Shown here: piece after piece, positions 1 through 9,103 of the stretch
How positions within the stretch are numbered: position 1 is the first letter of the stretch
How the letters are laid out: each line of letters opens with the position of its first letter
Assembly: GCF_001907235.1 (NCBI RefSeq)
Contig: NZ_MQVS01000007.1
Span: 1-64,000, forward strand
Source: Buchananella hordeovulneris
GTDB lineage: Bacteria > Actinomycetota > Actinomycetes > Actinomycetales > Actinomycetaceae
Reading direction: 5' to 3'
DNA length: 64,000 nt
The notes under the pieces: model-generated
Seen by the model: the letters and a program-made list of their open reading frames with translations, nothing else
What the model was told of the DNA's origin: nothing
Databases searched by the model: none
Translations under genes and position numbers: made by a program

Positions 1-42
1 TCTCGGGTGGGGCCGAGATGGGACCGGGGTGGTGACAACTGG
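1..42. repeat. 66-bp dyad repeat, copy 1 (partial)
   Basis: This is the right-hand 42 bases of the 66-bp element. It ends in GGTGACAACTGG and contains the inner arms TCTCGG and CCGAGA. It is identical to the matching part of copy 2. The left part lies before the window. Confidence 0.85.
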
Positions 43-161
43 AGTAGGGCGGCAGGATGCGGGGCTGTTCGGAGTGGGGAGGGTGGGTTCGAAGCGGCTC
101 GGCCGGGGGTGGGTTGGAGACGAGGGCCGACTTTGGGGCGGCTGTGGGCGGGTGTGTGTTT

Positions 162-227
162 CCAGTTGTCACCAGGGCGGGGTTATCTCGGGTGGGGCCG
201 AGATGGGACCGGGGTGGTGACAACTGG
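162..227. repeat. 66-bp dyad repeat, copy 2
   Basis: The element starts CCAGTTGTCACC and ends GGTGACAACTGG, giving a 12-bp perfect outer inverted repeat. A nested inner hairpin has arms ATCTCGG and CCGAGAT. The middle arms (AGGGCGG against CCGGGGT) no longer pair. It lies beyond the 3' end of the minus-strand Fe-S reductase. Confidence 0.9.
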
Positions 228-311
228 AGTAGGGCGGCAGGGAGGTTGGGTCTGGAGGAGGGCAGGGCAGGTCCTGGGGCGTGGCTGGCCCGGCGCGCCC
301 GGGCGCGCCGC

Positions 312-2630
312 CTAGTCGCTCGGGGCCTGGTCGGCGTCTGGCGCGGCGGGCTGGCCACGCCGCACGGCCTCCAGCATGAGTACCGCCACGTCCTTGACCT
401 GCGGCGCGGTTCCCGGCGCACCATCCGCGGCACTGGCCGCCTTAGCGGCCCCATCAGAGAGCATGGTGGTACAGAACGGGCACGCCGTGGCGATGACCTC
501 GGCCCCGGTGCTGATGGCTTCGGCCGCCCGGGTTGCCCCGATGGACACCCCGAGCTTCTCTTCCATCCAGACGCGGGCCCCGCCACCACCACAGCACATG
601 GCGCGCTCTTGGGTGCGCGGCATCTCCACGACCTGCTCGCCCCCGACTGCTGCCCCCAGCAGTTCCCGCGGCGGGGTATATATCTGGTTATGGCGGCCGA
701 GGAAGCAGGGATCGTGGAAGGTCACGTCGCGCCGCTGGTCTGCGGGGGGCGCCACGGGACGGAGGCGTCCATCGCGCACTAGGGCGTTCAAGACCTGGGT
801 GTGATGCAGCGTCTCGTAGCGGCCGCCGAGTGCCGGATACTCGCGCGCGATCGTGTTGAAGCAGTGCGCGCACGAGACGATGATCCGCTGGGCGCGGGCC
901 TCGTTGAGGGCCTCGATATTGGCGGCCGCCAGCATCTGGAACAAAACCTCGTTGCCTGCGCGCCGCGCCGGGTCGCCCGTGCACGACTCCCCGTCGCCCA
1001 GCACCGCGAACGACACGCCCGCGGTGTGCAGCAGCTCCGCGATCGCCGCAGTGGTGCGCTTGGCGCGATCGTCGAAGGCCCCGGCGCAGCCAACCCACAG
1101 CACGTAGTCCACCTCTGTGGCGTCTTCGATGTCGACGCCGAGCACGGGAACTTCGAATGCGAGGCCCTTGGCCCAGTCCAGGCGCTTGCGGGCGGCGGCA
1201 TTCCACGGGTTGCCCTTGGTTTCCAACCCGCGGAAGACCTTGCCCAGTTCGCTGGGGAAGGCCGAGGCCATCAGCACCTGGTGTCGCCGCAGGTTGAGGA
1301 TGTGGTCGACGTGCTCAATGTCCACCGGGCATTGGTCGACGCAGGCCCCACATTGAGTGCAGCTCCACAGCACGTCGGCGGGGATGACATTGTCGATCAG
1401 GGGCCCCGGCTGCCCGGGGGCCTGCCCGGTTGCGCCTGCCGCGAGCAGGGCTCCGAGCACGTCGCCACTATGGACCACCTCCGGCCCGCCGCCCGCCCCG
1501 GCGGTGGCCTCTTCCGCTTGCCCGCCGTCCGCCGCCGCGGGCGTGGCGCCAGTCGCGTCAGCGGCCGCCTGCAGGAAGGGGGCGACGGCGTGGTGATGGT
1601 CGCGCAGCGCCAAGGTGAAGAGCTTGGGGGACAGGGGTTTGCCGGTGTTCCAGGCGGGGCACAGTTCCTGACAACGCCCGCATTCGGTGCAGGTGCTGAA
1701 GTCGAGGAGACCTTTCCAAGTGAAGTCGGTGATGGTGCCGACGCCGAGGGGGGCGTCGTCTGGGAGGTCGTCGAGGGTCTCGGCGGTGACGGCCTGTCCG
1801 TCGACGCGCAGCTCGGCGGCGGCCCCCAGCGCCTTGCCGCCGTCGGCTTCGCGGCGCGCGTACAGGTTGGGCAGGGCGAGGAAACGGTGCCAGGCCACCC
1901 CCATCGCGGGGGAGAGGCCCACGACGATGAACCACGCGTTGGACACCAGGATTTTGCCCAGGGCCACCAGGATGATGGCGGTGCGCAGCTGCGCGGCGGA
2001 GGTGCCCACTAGGGGCTGCCCGACGAACCAAGTCAGGGGGAAGAGCCACTTGTTTTCGTGGCCGCTGCCCCCGGCCAACGCCCACTCCAGGGCCCGCAGG
2101 GCCAGCACGCAGCCCACCACCGCCAAAATGGTCCACTCGACGTAGCGGGCGTGCCAACTGGTGGAACCCGCAAAGCGGGACAGACGGAAGCGAGTGGGGC
2201 TGTCGGTTTGGCTGTGGCGGCGGGCGCGGGTGCGCACGAGCATGAGGGCGCTGATGCCGAACAGGCCGCCCCAGGCGAAGATCTCCACTAGCCAGGTGAA
2301 GGGGGCGAAGCGGCCGAGGCCGGGCAGCTCGAAGTGGGGATCGCCGAGTTGGAAGTAGGCAGCCACCAGCGTCAACACCAGCACCGGGAAGGACAGCATG
2401 ACGAACCAGTGGGCGACCCGCACCACGGGGCGGGATTTGAAGGCCCGGTGGGAGAGAGCCTCGCGCAGGAGCCCCCAGGTCCGTTTGCCGACGGGACGCA
2501 GCCGTTCCTGGGCGCCCTGCCCGAGGCGCAGCCGCTTGCTGAGGCGCACGACGCCGTAGGTGAAACAGCTGACGCCCGCAATCGTGGCAGCTAGCGAGAT
2601 GGCGAGCGCGATGGCGGCAAGGGGGGTCAA
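312..2630 (-). CDS. Membrane-bound (Fe-S) heterodisulfide reductase-like oxidoreductase
   Basis: This 772-residue protein joins an N-terminal membrane part, with several hydrophobic helices in residues 1-245 that recall the nitrate-reductase gamma/heterodisulfide reductase cytochrome type, to a soluble iron-sulfur part. Two 4Fe-4S ferredoxin motifs are visible: Cys314/317/320/324 and Cys424/427/430/434. Two CCG-type cysteine-rich domains follow (one has CCGGGGARVW). The layout matches the actinobacterial iron-sulfur-binding reductase family of which mycobacterial Rv0338c is a member. That family is thought to pass electrons, for example from ETF-linked dehydrogenases, to the quinone pool. The start is TTG with GGAG about six bases upstream. 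It is divergent from the Mrp operon. The electron donor is not evident. Confidence 0.8.
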   Translation of the reverse strand: MTPLAAIALAISLAATIAGVSCFTYGVVRLSKRLRLGQGAQERLRPVGKRTWGLLREALSHRAFKSRPVVRVAHWFVMLSFPVLVLTLVAAYFQLGDPHFELPGLGRFAPFTWLVEIFAWGGLFGISALMLVRTRARRHSQTDSPTRFRLSRFAGSTSWHARYVEWTILAVVGCVLALRALEWALAGGSGHENKWLFPLTWFVGQPLVGTSAAQLRTAIILVALGKILVSNAWFIVVGLSPAMGVAWHRFLALPNLYARREADGGKALGAAAELRVDGQAVTAETLDDLPDDAPLGVGTITDFTWKGLLDFSTCTECGRCQELCPAWNTGKPLSPKLFTLALRDHHHAVAPFLQAAADATGATPAAADGGQAEEATAGAGGGPEVVHSGDVLGALLAAGATGQAPGQPGPLIDNVIPADVLWSCTQCGACVDQCPVDIEHVDHILNLRRHQVLMASAFPSELGKVFRGLETKGNPWNAAARKRLDWAKGLAFEVPVLGVDIEDATEVDYVLWVGCAGAFDDRAKRTTAAIAELLHTAGVSFAVLGDGESCTGDPARRAGNEVLFQMLAAANIEALNEARAQRIIVSCAHCFNTIAREYPALGGRYETLHHTQVLNALVRDGRLRPVAPPADQRRDVTFHDPCFLGRHNQIYTPPRELLGAAVGGEQVVEMPRTQERAMCCGGGGARVWMEEKLGVSIGATRAAEAISTGAEVIATACPFCTTMLSDGAAKAASAADGAPGTAPQVKDVAVLMLEAVRRGQPAAPDADQAPSD

Positions 2631-2783
2631 CTAAGGCTCCGAGAACGACGACGGGGGTGGCTAGCAGTTAGTCAATCTACCTGGCGGGCGGCAGGCCGGG
2701 GAAAAGCCCACCCGGTTAGGGTAAGTACTCGTTGCTAAACTTGTCTCCCTGCCCCGACGTTCGCTTAGCGGATGGGAGTCTGC
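2631..2783. promoter_or_regulatory. Divergent intergenic region, Fe-S reductase / Mrp operon
   Basis: About 150 bases separate two divergent transcription units, so promoters for both should lie here. The segment around 2715-2760 is locally AT-richer, but I cannot assign -35/-10 boxes with confidence. GGGAG at 2775-2779 is the ribosome binding site that favours the MrpA start at 2784. Confidence 0.45.
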
Positions 2784-5700
2784 ATGCTGTATCTGCTGGC
2801 CTTGCACGCGCTGGCCGCAGTTGTCGCGCCTTTTTTGCTCTCTCGGTTTGGGCGACGAGCGTTCGTAGGGTTGGCGGCGGTGCCGGGGGTGTCGGCGGGG
2901 TACGTCCTGTGGCAGGGCGGGGCGGTGCTGGCGGGCCGCCCACCGCGGCAAGGTTTCATGTGGATCCCCGAGTTGGGGGTGGAGATTTCCACGCGGCTGG
3001 ATCCGCTGTCTTGGGTGATGGCCCTTATTGTGTCCGGGGTGGGGGCCCTGGTGCTGCTGTATTGCGCGGTCTACTTCTCTGCCAAGGCCTCGGGTTTGGG
3101 GCGTTTTGCGGCGGTATTCTTGGGGTTTGCGGGCGCCATGTTGGGGCTGGTCACGGTCGATAACACCATCGCCTTGTACGTGATGTGGGAGGGCACCACC
3201 GTTTTCTCCTACCTGCTGATCGGTCACTATTTCGACCGGGCGACTTCGCGGCGGGCGGCAGGGGAAGCCATCATTGTCACCACTTTCGGCGGGTTGGCGA
3301 TGCTGGGTGGGTTGACCATGCTGGGCGTGGCGCCGGGCGGGTCTTTCTCGTTGTCGACACTCGTGTCCAATTTCGCGTCCGGGCAGTTGGGGCCGTCGGC
3401 GGCGACCAACACGGCGCTGGTGTTGGTGCTGCTGGGGGCGTTGTCAAAGTCGGCGTTGGTGCCGTTCCATTTCTGGTTGCCGGCAGCGATGGCGGCGCCG
3501 ACCCCGGTGTCGGCCTACCTGCATTCGTCGGCGATGGTGAAGGCAGGGGTTTACCTGGTGGCGCGTTTTACGCCGGGGCTGGCTGCTTTTCCGGTGTGGC
3601 GCTGGTTGGTGGTGGTCATTGGGGTGGTGACCATGCTGATTGGTGGTTACCGGTCGCTGCGCCAGTATGACCTGAAGCTGGTGTTGGCTTACGGCACTGT
3701 TTCCCAACTGGGTTTCTTGATGGTGCTGGTGGGCTTCGGGGCGCGGGCGGTGGCGTTGGCCGGTTTGGCGATGCTGATTGCGCATTCGTTGTTTAAGTCG
3801 TCGCTGTTTTTGACGGTGGGGGCGATCGACTGGGCGGTGGGGTGCCGGGATTTGCGGCAGCTGTCCGGCTTGGGACGCACGCGGCCGGGGTTGGCGCTGG
3901 CCGGGGGCTTGGCGGCAGCTTCGATGGCGGGTGTGGCGCCCTTCGCGGGGTATGTGGCGAAGGAGGCGGCACTGGAGGCGTTGGTACACGGTCAGGGGGC
4001 GTTGGCTCTGCTGGCGCTGGGCGGCGTGGTCGCGGGCAGTGTGCTGACGGTGGCGTACACGTTGCGTTTTGTGTGGGGGGCTTTCGCTGCGAAGCCAGAC
4101 TTGGTGGCGACGGTGGTGGACCGGCCGACGCGCCAGATCGGGGCCGTGCCGTTGATCTTGGCGGGTTTTGGCCTGCTGGTGGGGCTGCTACCGGGGGCCT
4201 TTGAGACGGTGGTGGCACCGTATGCGGCCAGCGTGCCGGGGCAGGCCGGGCACTTGACGCTCTTTGGGGGGTTCGGTGCGGCGCTCTACCTCACGCTCGG
4301 CATTTTGCTGGCGGGGATCGTGCTCTTTGTGGTGCGGGGCGTGGTCTCGCGCGGACAGCTGACGGTGGCGCAGGTGACCGGACGCGTGGAGGCGGACGAC
4401 GTTTACCGCCACCTGATCCGGGGGGTGCAGCGGGTGGCGCGGGCCACCACCGCGGTGGTGCAGCGCGGTTCGCTGGCCTGGGACTTGATGGTGATCTTGG
4501 TGGTGGTGGTGCTCGGGGTCGGCGGGGTGGCGCTGACCCGCGGGGTGTTGCCTGCCAGCGTCGTGCTCACAAATTCGTGGCTGGAGGTCGGGGCGGCCGT
4601 GGTGACGGCGACGGGCGCGGTGCTCGCGGCGCGGGCGCGGCGGCGTTTGAAGGCGGTGCTGTTGGCGTCCGTGTCGGGTTTCGGCATGGTGCTGCTGTAC
4701 GAGTCCTACGGGGCCCCGGATTTGGCGATCACTCAGCTGCTGGCCGAGTCGGTCACGCTCGTGGTGTTCGTGTTGGCGGTGCGGCGCATGCCGCCCTATT
4801 TCTCGGATCGGCCGTTGGCCGCCTCGCGCCGGTGGCGGCTGGCTTTGGCTGTGGCGGTGGGAGCCACGGTGGTGGTGGCGGCCGCGATGGCGGCCGGGGC
4901 CCGGGTGGCGGAGCCGGTGAGTGTCGACTTCCCGCAGGAGGCCTACACGTTCGGCTATGGCCGCAACATCGTGAACGTGACGCTGGTTGATATCCGGGCG
5001 TGGGACACGGTGGGTGAACTGTCGGTGCTGTTGGCCGCGGCCACCGGGGTGGCGTCGCTGGTGTTCATTCGTTCCCGGTCGGGCACGATCGATCGGGTGG
5101 ATCGGGTGCAAACCGCGCCGGGCGGGGTCTGGCACGTGCCGCTGGGCACCGATGGGCAGGCGATCCTGCGGGCGGCAACTTTGTTGGAGTTGTCCGGACC
5201 GGCTGGGGCGTCGTCGGCGTTGCCGGGGCGGCAAACCTGGTTGCGGGGTTCGGCCACGCTCAGCCCGTACCGCCGCTCGGTGATTTTGGAAGTCACCACG
5301 CGCCTGGTTTTCCACACGTTTGTGGTGCTGTCGTTGTGGCTGCTGTTTGCGGGACACAACGGACCGGGGGGCGGTTTCGCCGGGGGTATCGTCTTTGGGA
5401 TCGCGTTGGCTTTACGATACGTGGCGGGGGGCCGCTACGAGCTGGGGGAGGCGTTGCCGGTCAACCCGGGGCTGCTGCTGGGCAGCGGCCTGTTCACGGC
5501 CGCCCTGGCCGGCGCATTGCCATTAGCGTTCGGTGGCACGGTGCTGCAGTCGGCGATCTTCCATATTTCGCTCGGCCCGCTGGGGCAGATGCACGTGGCC
5601 ACGGCGCTCTTGCTGGATATCGGGGTCTATTTGTTGGTGATCGGCCTGGTTTTGGACTTGTTGCGGTCCTTGGGGGCGGAGGCTGACCGGCAGGCCGAGT

Positions 5701-5801
5701 TGGCGGGCATGCAGGCCCCGGAGATTGCCCCCGCCACTGCCGGTCCGGATGACGCGCTCGACATCGACAATGTGCGCCAGCGACGGGAGGCCCGCCAATG
5801 A
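2784..5801 (+). CDS. mrpA: Na+/H+ antiporter subunit A, MrpA-MrpB fusion
   Basis: This 1005-residue polytopic membrane protein is the large subunit of the Mrp (Mnh) cation/proton antiporter. The N-terminal two thirds is the complex-I-like proton-channel part, with the conserved WEGTT and LLIGHYF region near residues 135-150 and several SxxxKSALxPFHFWLP-type elements. The C-terminal stretch of about 150 residues before the tail (RLVFHTFVVLSLWLLF, GHNGPGGGFAGG) is an MrpB domain, so subunits A and B are fused and no separate mrpB exists. An upstream ATG at 2772 is in frame. I prefer 2784 because GGGAG sits five bases before it and MrpA proteins usually start close to this hydrophobic segment. 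The stop overlaps mrpC by ATGA. Confidence 0.93.
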   Translation: MLYLLALHALAAVVAPFLLSRFGRRAFVGLAAVPGVSAGYVLWQGGAVLAGRPPRQGFMWIPELGVEISTRLDPLSWVMALIVSGVGALVLLYCAVYFSAKASGLGRFAAVFLGFAGAMLGLVTVDNTIALYVMWEGTTVFSYLLIGHYFDRATSRRAAGEAIIVTTFGGLAMLGGLTMLGVAPGGSFSLSTLVSNFASGQLGPSAATNTALVLVLLGALSKSALVPFHFWLPAAMAAPTPVSAYLHSSAMVKAGVYLVARFTPGLAAFPVWRWLVVVIGVVTMLIGGYRSLRQYDLKLVLAYGTVSQLGFLMVLVGFGARAVALAGLAMLIAHSLFKSSLFLTVGAIDWAVGCRDLRQLSGLGRTRPGLALAGGLAAASMAGVAPFAGYVAKEAALEALVHGQGALALLALGGVVAGSVLTVAYTLRFVWGAFAAKPDLVATVVDRPTRQIGAVPLILAGFGLLVGLLPGAFETVVAPYAASVPGQAGHLTLFGGFGAALYLTLGILLAGIVLFVVRGVVSRGQLTVAQVTGRVEADDVYRHLIRGVQRVARATTAVVQRGSLAWDLMVILVVVVLGVGGVALTRGVLPASVVLTNSWLEVGAAVVTATGAVLAARARRRLKAVLLASVSGFGMVLLYESYGAPDLAITQLLAESVTLVVFVLAVRRMPPYFSDRPLAASRRWRLALAVAVGATVVVAAAMAAGARVAEPVSVDFPQEAYTFGYGRNIVNVTLVDIRAWDTVGELSVLLAAATGVASLVFIRSRSGTIDRVDRVQTAPGGVWHVPLGTDGQAILRAATLLELSGPAGASSALPGRQTWLRGSATLSPYRRSVILEVTTRLVFHTFVVLSLWLLFAGHNGPGGGFAGGIVFGIALALRYVAGGRYELGEALPVNPGLLLGSGLFTAALAGALPLAFGGTVLQSAIFHISLGPLGQMHVATALLLDIGVYLLVIGLVLDLLRSLGAEADRQAELAGMQAPEIAPATAGPDDALDIDNVRQRREARQ

Positions 5802-6337
5802 CCGGGATTTCTTTGGTGCTGTTGCTACTGGCGGGGGTGCTGGTCAGCGTCGGGATCTACATGGTCCTGGAACGCACTTTGACACGCATCATCATTGGTT
5901 TGGCGATCTTGTCTAACGGGGTCAACGTGTTGTTCCTGGTGGCGGGCGGCGCGGCCGGTAACCCGCCGCTGCTGGGCACCGCAGAGATCGAGACGATGTC
6001 GGATCCGTTGCCGCAGGCGATGGTGCTGACCGCCATCGTCATCACGCTGGGAATGACCGCCTTCCTGTTGGCTTTGGCGCTGCGAGCTGCCCAGGTGGCG
6101 GGGGACGACGAAGTGGTCAACGACGTCGAAGACCGCCGGGTGGCACGGCTGGCAGCCCGGGTGTTCCGGGAGGAAAGCCACTGTGCGATTGCCGCGGAGG
6201 TGCGGGACGAGACGGACGACGAACCCGCCGTCGACCCAGTGGCGGTGGAGCAGGCGGCGGTGGAGGACACGCCGACCATGTTGACGGTCTCGCAAATGTT
6301 TGGCCGCCAGACGGGTGACGGGGAGGAGCAGGCGTGA
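5798..6337 (+). CDS. mrpC: Na+/H+ antiporter subunit MrpC
   Basis: The first 110 residues or so contain three membrane helices and match MrpC/NuoK-like subunits (GIYMVLERTLTRIIIGLAIL, TAIVITLGMTAFLLALALR). The protein has 179 residues, longer than the usual size of about 110, because of an acidic C-terminal tail that should be cytoplasmic. The start ATG overlaps the mrpA stop and the end overlaps the mrpD GTG start, so the gene is translationally coupled on both sides. It works in the membrane with MrpA and MrpD to exchange cytoplasmic Na+ for protons. Confidence 0.93.
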   Translation: MTGISLVLLLLAGVLVSVGIYMVLERTLTRIIIGLAILSNGVNVLFLVAGGAAGNPPLLGTAEIETMSDPLPQAMVLTAIVITLGMTAFLLALALRAAQVAGDDEVVNDVEDRRVARLAARVFREESHCAIAAEVRDETDDEPAVDPVAVEQAAVEDTPTMLTVSQMFGRQTGDGEEQA

Positions 6338-7968
6338 CTTGGATTGTGCCGTTGCCGGTGCTCATACCGTTGCTCAGCGCGGGGCTGGTGCTGGCCTTGT
6401 CGCACTTGCCGCGGCTGCAGCAGGTCATCTCGGTGGCCGCCTTGACGGCGTCACTGGTTTCGGCTGTGACCATGCTGTTCGCGGTGGGGCAAGGCCCACT
6501 GGTGCTTGATATTGGTGGCTGGGCGGCGCCGGTCGGCATCACGCTGGTGGCCGACCGCTTGAGCGTGTTGATGCTCGTCGTCTCGGTGGCGGTGACGCTC
6601 GGGGTGTTGATTTACGCCATCGGTCAGGGGTTGGCTGACGGCGCTAAGCGCGCCCCGGTGGCGATCTTCCACCCCACCTTTTTGCTCCTGAGCGCGGGCG
6701 TGTCGAACGCGTTTCTCACCGGGGACTTGTTCAACCTGTACGTCGGTTTTGAGATTTTGCTGGTGGCGTCGTTCGTGCTGATTTCGCTGGGCGGCACCCG
6801 CTCGCGGATCCGGTCCGGCACGGTCTATATCGTGGTCTCCCTGCTCGGGTCGGTGTTGTTCCTCACGGCCCTGGCGCTGGTGTACGCCGCCACTGGCACT
6901 GTCAACATGGCGCAGTTGGCCCAGCGGCTGCCGGAGATCGATCCGGGCGTGGCGCTGCTCTTGCAGGTGCTGCTGCTGACGGCTTTCGGGTTGAAAGCCG
7001 CCGTCTTCCCGTTGTCGGCGTGGCTGCCCGACTCTTACCCGATCGCGCCGGCTCCGGTCACCGCCGTCTTTGCGGGCCTGCTGACCAAGGTGGGGGTGTA
7101 CGCCATCATACGGACTCAGGTGTTGCTGTTCCCGTCCGGGCAGCTCGACACGGTGCTGATCGTGTTGGGCATGGCGACGATGCTGGTGGGCATTTTGGGG
7201 GCGGTGGCGCAGGACGATCTCAAACGCTTGCTGTCCTACACCCTGGTGTCGCATATCGGCTTCATGATTTGGGGGGTGGCGGTGGCCAGCCGCGCCAGCC
7301 TGGCAGCGGCCATCTTTTACGTCGCCCACCACATTACGGTGCAGACCGCCCTATTCCTCATTGCCGGCATCATGGAGCGCAAGGGCGGCTACACCGACCT
7401 GCGGGAGCTGGGGAGCCTGGCCAAAAAGGCCCCGCTGCTGGCCATCCTTTTCCTGGTGCCGGCCCTGAACCTGGCGGGGATTCCACCATTTAGCGGTTTT
7501 GTCGGCAAACTGGGGCTGTTGTCGGCTTCCGCGACGCGGGCCAGTGGCTGGGACTACGCGATGATCGCCGTCGCCCTGTTGTCGTCCCTCCTGACCCTGC
7601 TGGCGATGCTGCGGGTGTGGAACATGGCTTTCTGGCAGGAAGCGCCGCAGGATTACCGGGCCCCACGCACCCCGCGGATCATGTCGGCCGCCGCCACCGG
7701 TATCGTGGCCGTCTCGCTGCTGCTGACCGTGGTGGCTGGTCCCCTCATGGGTTACGCCACCGGCACCGCGACCGCGTTGCTGCAGCGCAGCCCGTACATT
7801 CAGGCGGTGCTACCGGACGGCGAGCGGGGCAGCGGCACTAGCCAGAACGAGGGCACCAAGGACGAGCTACCGCAGGTGGAGGAGGACCGCTTGGTCAAGA
7901 ACACCCCCGCCCCACCCGTGACCTTCGGTGACCCGAGCCCCACCCCCTCGGTGGGAGGTGACAAGTGA
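6334..7968 (+). CDS. mrpD: Na+/H+ antiporter subunit MrpD
   Basis: This 544-residue NuoN/NuoM-type proton-translocating subunit carries the expected landmarks: a conserved Glu in the FNLYVGFEILL segment, FGLKAAVFPLSAWLPDSYP, and DDLKRLLSYTLVSHIG. About 14 hydrophobic helices span residues 5-460. A hydrophilic tail of about 65 residues, rich in Pro, Asp and Lys, follows and is not typical of the family core. The start is GTG inside the mrpC stop (GTGA), and the end overlaps the GTG start of mrpE in the same way. Confidence 0.94.
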   Translation: MTWIVPLPVLIPLLSAGLVLALSHLPRLQQVISVAALTASLVSAVTMLFAVGQGPLVLDIGGWAAPVGITLVADRLSVLMLVVSVAVTLGVLIYAIGQGLADGAKRAPVAIFHPTFLLLSAGVSNAFLTGDLFNLYVGFEILLVASFVLISLGGTRSRIRSGTVYIVVSLLGSVLFLTALALVYAATGTVNMAQLAQRLPEIDPGVALLLQVLLLTAFGLKAAVFPLSAWLPDSYPIAPAPVTAVFAGLLTKVGVYAIIRTQVLLFPSGQLDTVLIVLGMATMLVGILGAVAQDDLKRLLSYTLVSHIGFMIWGVAVASRASLAAAIFYVAHHITVQTALFLIAGIMERKGGYTDLRELGSLAKKAPLLAILFLVPALNLAGIPPFSGFVGKLGLLSASATRASGWDYAMIAVALLSSLLTLLAMLRVWNMAFWQEAPQDYRAPRTPRIMSAAATGIVAVSLLLTVVAGPLMGYATGTATALLQRSPYIQAVLPDGERGSGTSQNEGTKDELPQVEEDRLVKNTPAPPVTFGDPSPTPSVGGDK

Positions 7969-8579
7969 CTAGCCCTGACGAACGTCTCTCCGTGCGGGCC
8001 CACCGCCGGGCCTGGAAGTGGCGCCGCCGCGTCACCTTGACGTCGACGATCTGGTTGACGCTGCTGTGGCCACTGCTCTACTCCGACTTCTCCCTCGTGA
8101 ACTTGCTGGCGGGCCTGGCCTTGGCGCTCGCCGTCCAGGTGGTGCTGCCGCTGCCGCGGACCGGGCTGGGCAGCCACATGCGGATCACCGCCCTTGTCTG
8201 GCTGGTGGTGCGTTTCCTGTGGGACATGGCGGTGGCGACCGTCCAGGTTGCCGGTGCGGTGGTGCGGGGCCGTCAGCCGCTCAACGCCATAGTGCGGGTG
8301 CAACTGGCTTGCGATTCCGACCTGTTTTTGACGATGGTGGCGGGCATGACGACGCTCGTGCCCGGCAGCGTCGTCATTCAGGCCTACCGCCGCCAGTCTT
8401 TGGTCTACCTGCACGTGCTCGACATTGAGCAAGCAGGCGGGGTGGGCGCGGTGCGCCAGGCGGTGCTGGCCCAGGAAGAACGCATCTTGCGGGCGTTGGG
8501 TTCGCAGGCTGAGCTGGCGGCCGCCGGCGTGAGCCCGCCGGTGTGGTGGGCACCGTGGCGCGGAAAGGAGTCGGCATGA
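7965..8579 (+). CDS. mrpE: Na+/H+ antiporter subunit MrpE
   Basis: This 204-residue protein has two or three N-terminal hydrophobic helices, followed by the conserved MrpE segment with LACDSDLFLTMVAGMTTLVPGS and a C-terminal soluble domain (YLHVLDI). It starts with GTG overlapping the mrpD stop and ends overlapping the mrpF ATG (ATGA at 8576-8579). It is needed for full antiporter assembly in studied Mrp systems. Nothing about it is unusual except a basic N-terminal extension of about 25 residues. Confidence 0.92.
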   Translation: MTSPDERLSVRAHRRAWKWRRRVTLTSTIWLTLLWPLLYSDFSLVNLLAGLALALAVQVVLPLPRTGLGSHMRITALVWLVVRFLWDMAVATVQVAGAVVRGRQPLNAIVRVQLACDSDLFLTMVAGMTTLVPGSVVIQAYRRQSLVYLHVLDIEQAGGVGAVRQAVLAQEERILRALGSQAELAAAGVSPPVWWAPWRGKESA

Positions 8580-9103
8580 TCACGGCGATCTACTGCGCGG
8601 CGGCGCTGGTTTTGGCCGTGGCGGCGCTCCTGGTGATTGTCCGCATTGAGCGCGGCCCCTCAATGCTGGACCGGGCCATCGGACTCGACGTCTTTGCCGC
8701 CGTCGTCATCGGGGCGCTGGCGGTGACCGCGAGCCTGACCGGCCGCACGGATCTGGTGGTCTTGCTGGTGGTGCTGGCCATCATCAGCTTCATGTCGTCG
8801 ACCTACATCGCACGTTTTGTGGCCCGGGAGCGCGACGAGGACGCCCGGGTGCTGACGGTGGAGGAGGCACAGCGGCTGGACGCGGCCCGGGAGGAGGCGG
8901 AAGCCGCCGCCTTGCAGGCCGAGCGGGCGGCGCGTGCGGACGCCGCCGCTGAGGCCCCGGAGGATACCCCCACGGTTGGGGCGGCCGAGCGAGGCTGGCA
9001 GGCGGGCGCGCTGCCGGAGCCGCGCGAGTCGCGGAAGGTCGACGACCTGGAGGGCGTGGATCTGGACGACGAAGATACCCCGCTGCGAAAGGAGGAGGCG
9101 TGA
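8576..9103 (+). CDS. mrpF: Na+/H+ antiporter subunit MrpF
   Basis: The first 85 residues are a typical three-helix MrpF (RIERGPSMLDRAIGLDVFAAVVIG). A charged Ala/Glu-rich tail of about 90 residues doubles the usual length. The start is the ATG at 8576, with GGAAAGGAG upstream and ATGA overlap with mrpE. A longer in-frame reading from 8543 is less likely. The tail is probably cytoplasmic and predicted helical. Similar extra acidic tails on MrpC, MrpD and MrpF in this operon suggest a lineage feature. Confidence 0.92.
   Translation: MITAIYCAAALVLAVAALLVIVRIERGPSMLDRAIGLDVFAAVVIGALAVTASLTGRTDLVVLLVVLAIISFMSSTYIARFVARERDEDARVLTVEEAQRLDAAREEAEAAALQAERAARADAAAEAPEDTPTVGAAERGWQAGALPEPRESRKVDDLEGVDLDDEDTPLRKEEA

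Larger units (their letters stand above)
1..311. other. Gene-free window edge with duplicated dyad repeat
   Basis: No supportable gene lies here. Bases 1-56 are identical to 186-241, so a segment with a period of 185 bp has been duplicated in tandem. Each copy carries the 66-bp dyad (the first is cut by the window edge). The remainder is G-rich on the plus strand. The plus-strand open frames lack coding character and run across the neighbouring minus-strand gene. Confidence 0.7.

Noticed and set aside
161-230. Dyad repeats as ordinary Rho-independent terminators
   Set aside because: None of the complete copies is followed by a T tract on either strand, one lies between divergent genes, and recognised terminators already exist beside some of them (21262-21297, 29365-29393).
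801-2012. Plus-strand open frame of 403 codons opposite the Fe-S reductase
   Set aside because: The minus strand has two 4Fe-4S motifs and CCG domains in one continuous frame, whereas the plus frame has no recognisable feature.
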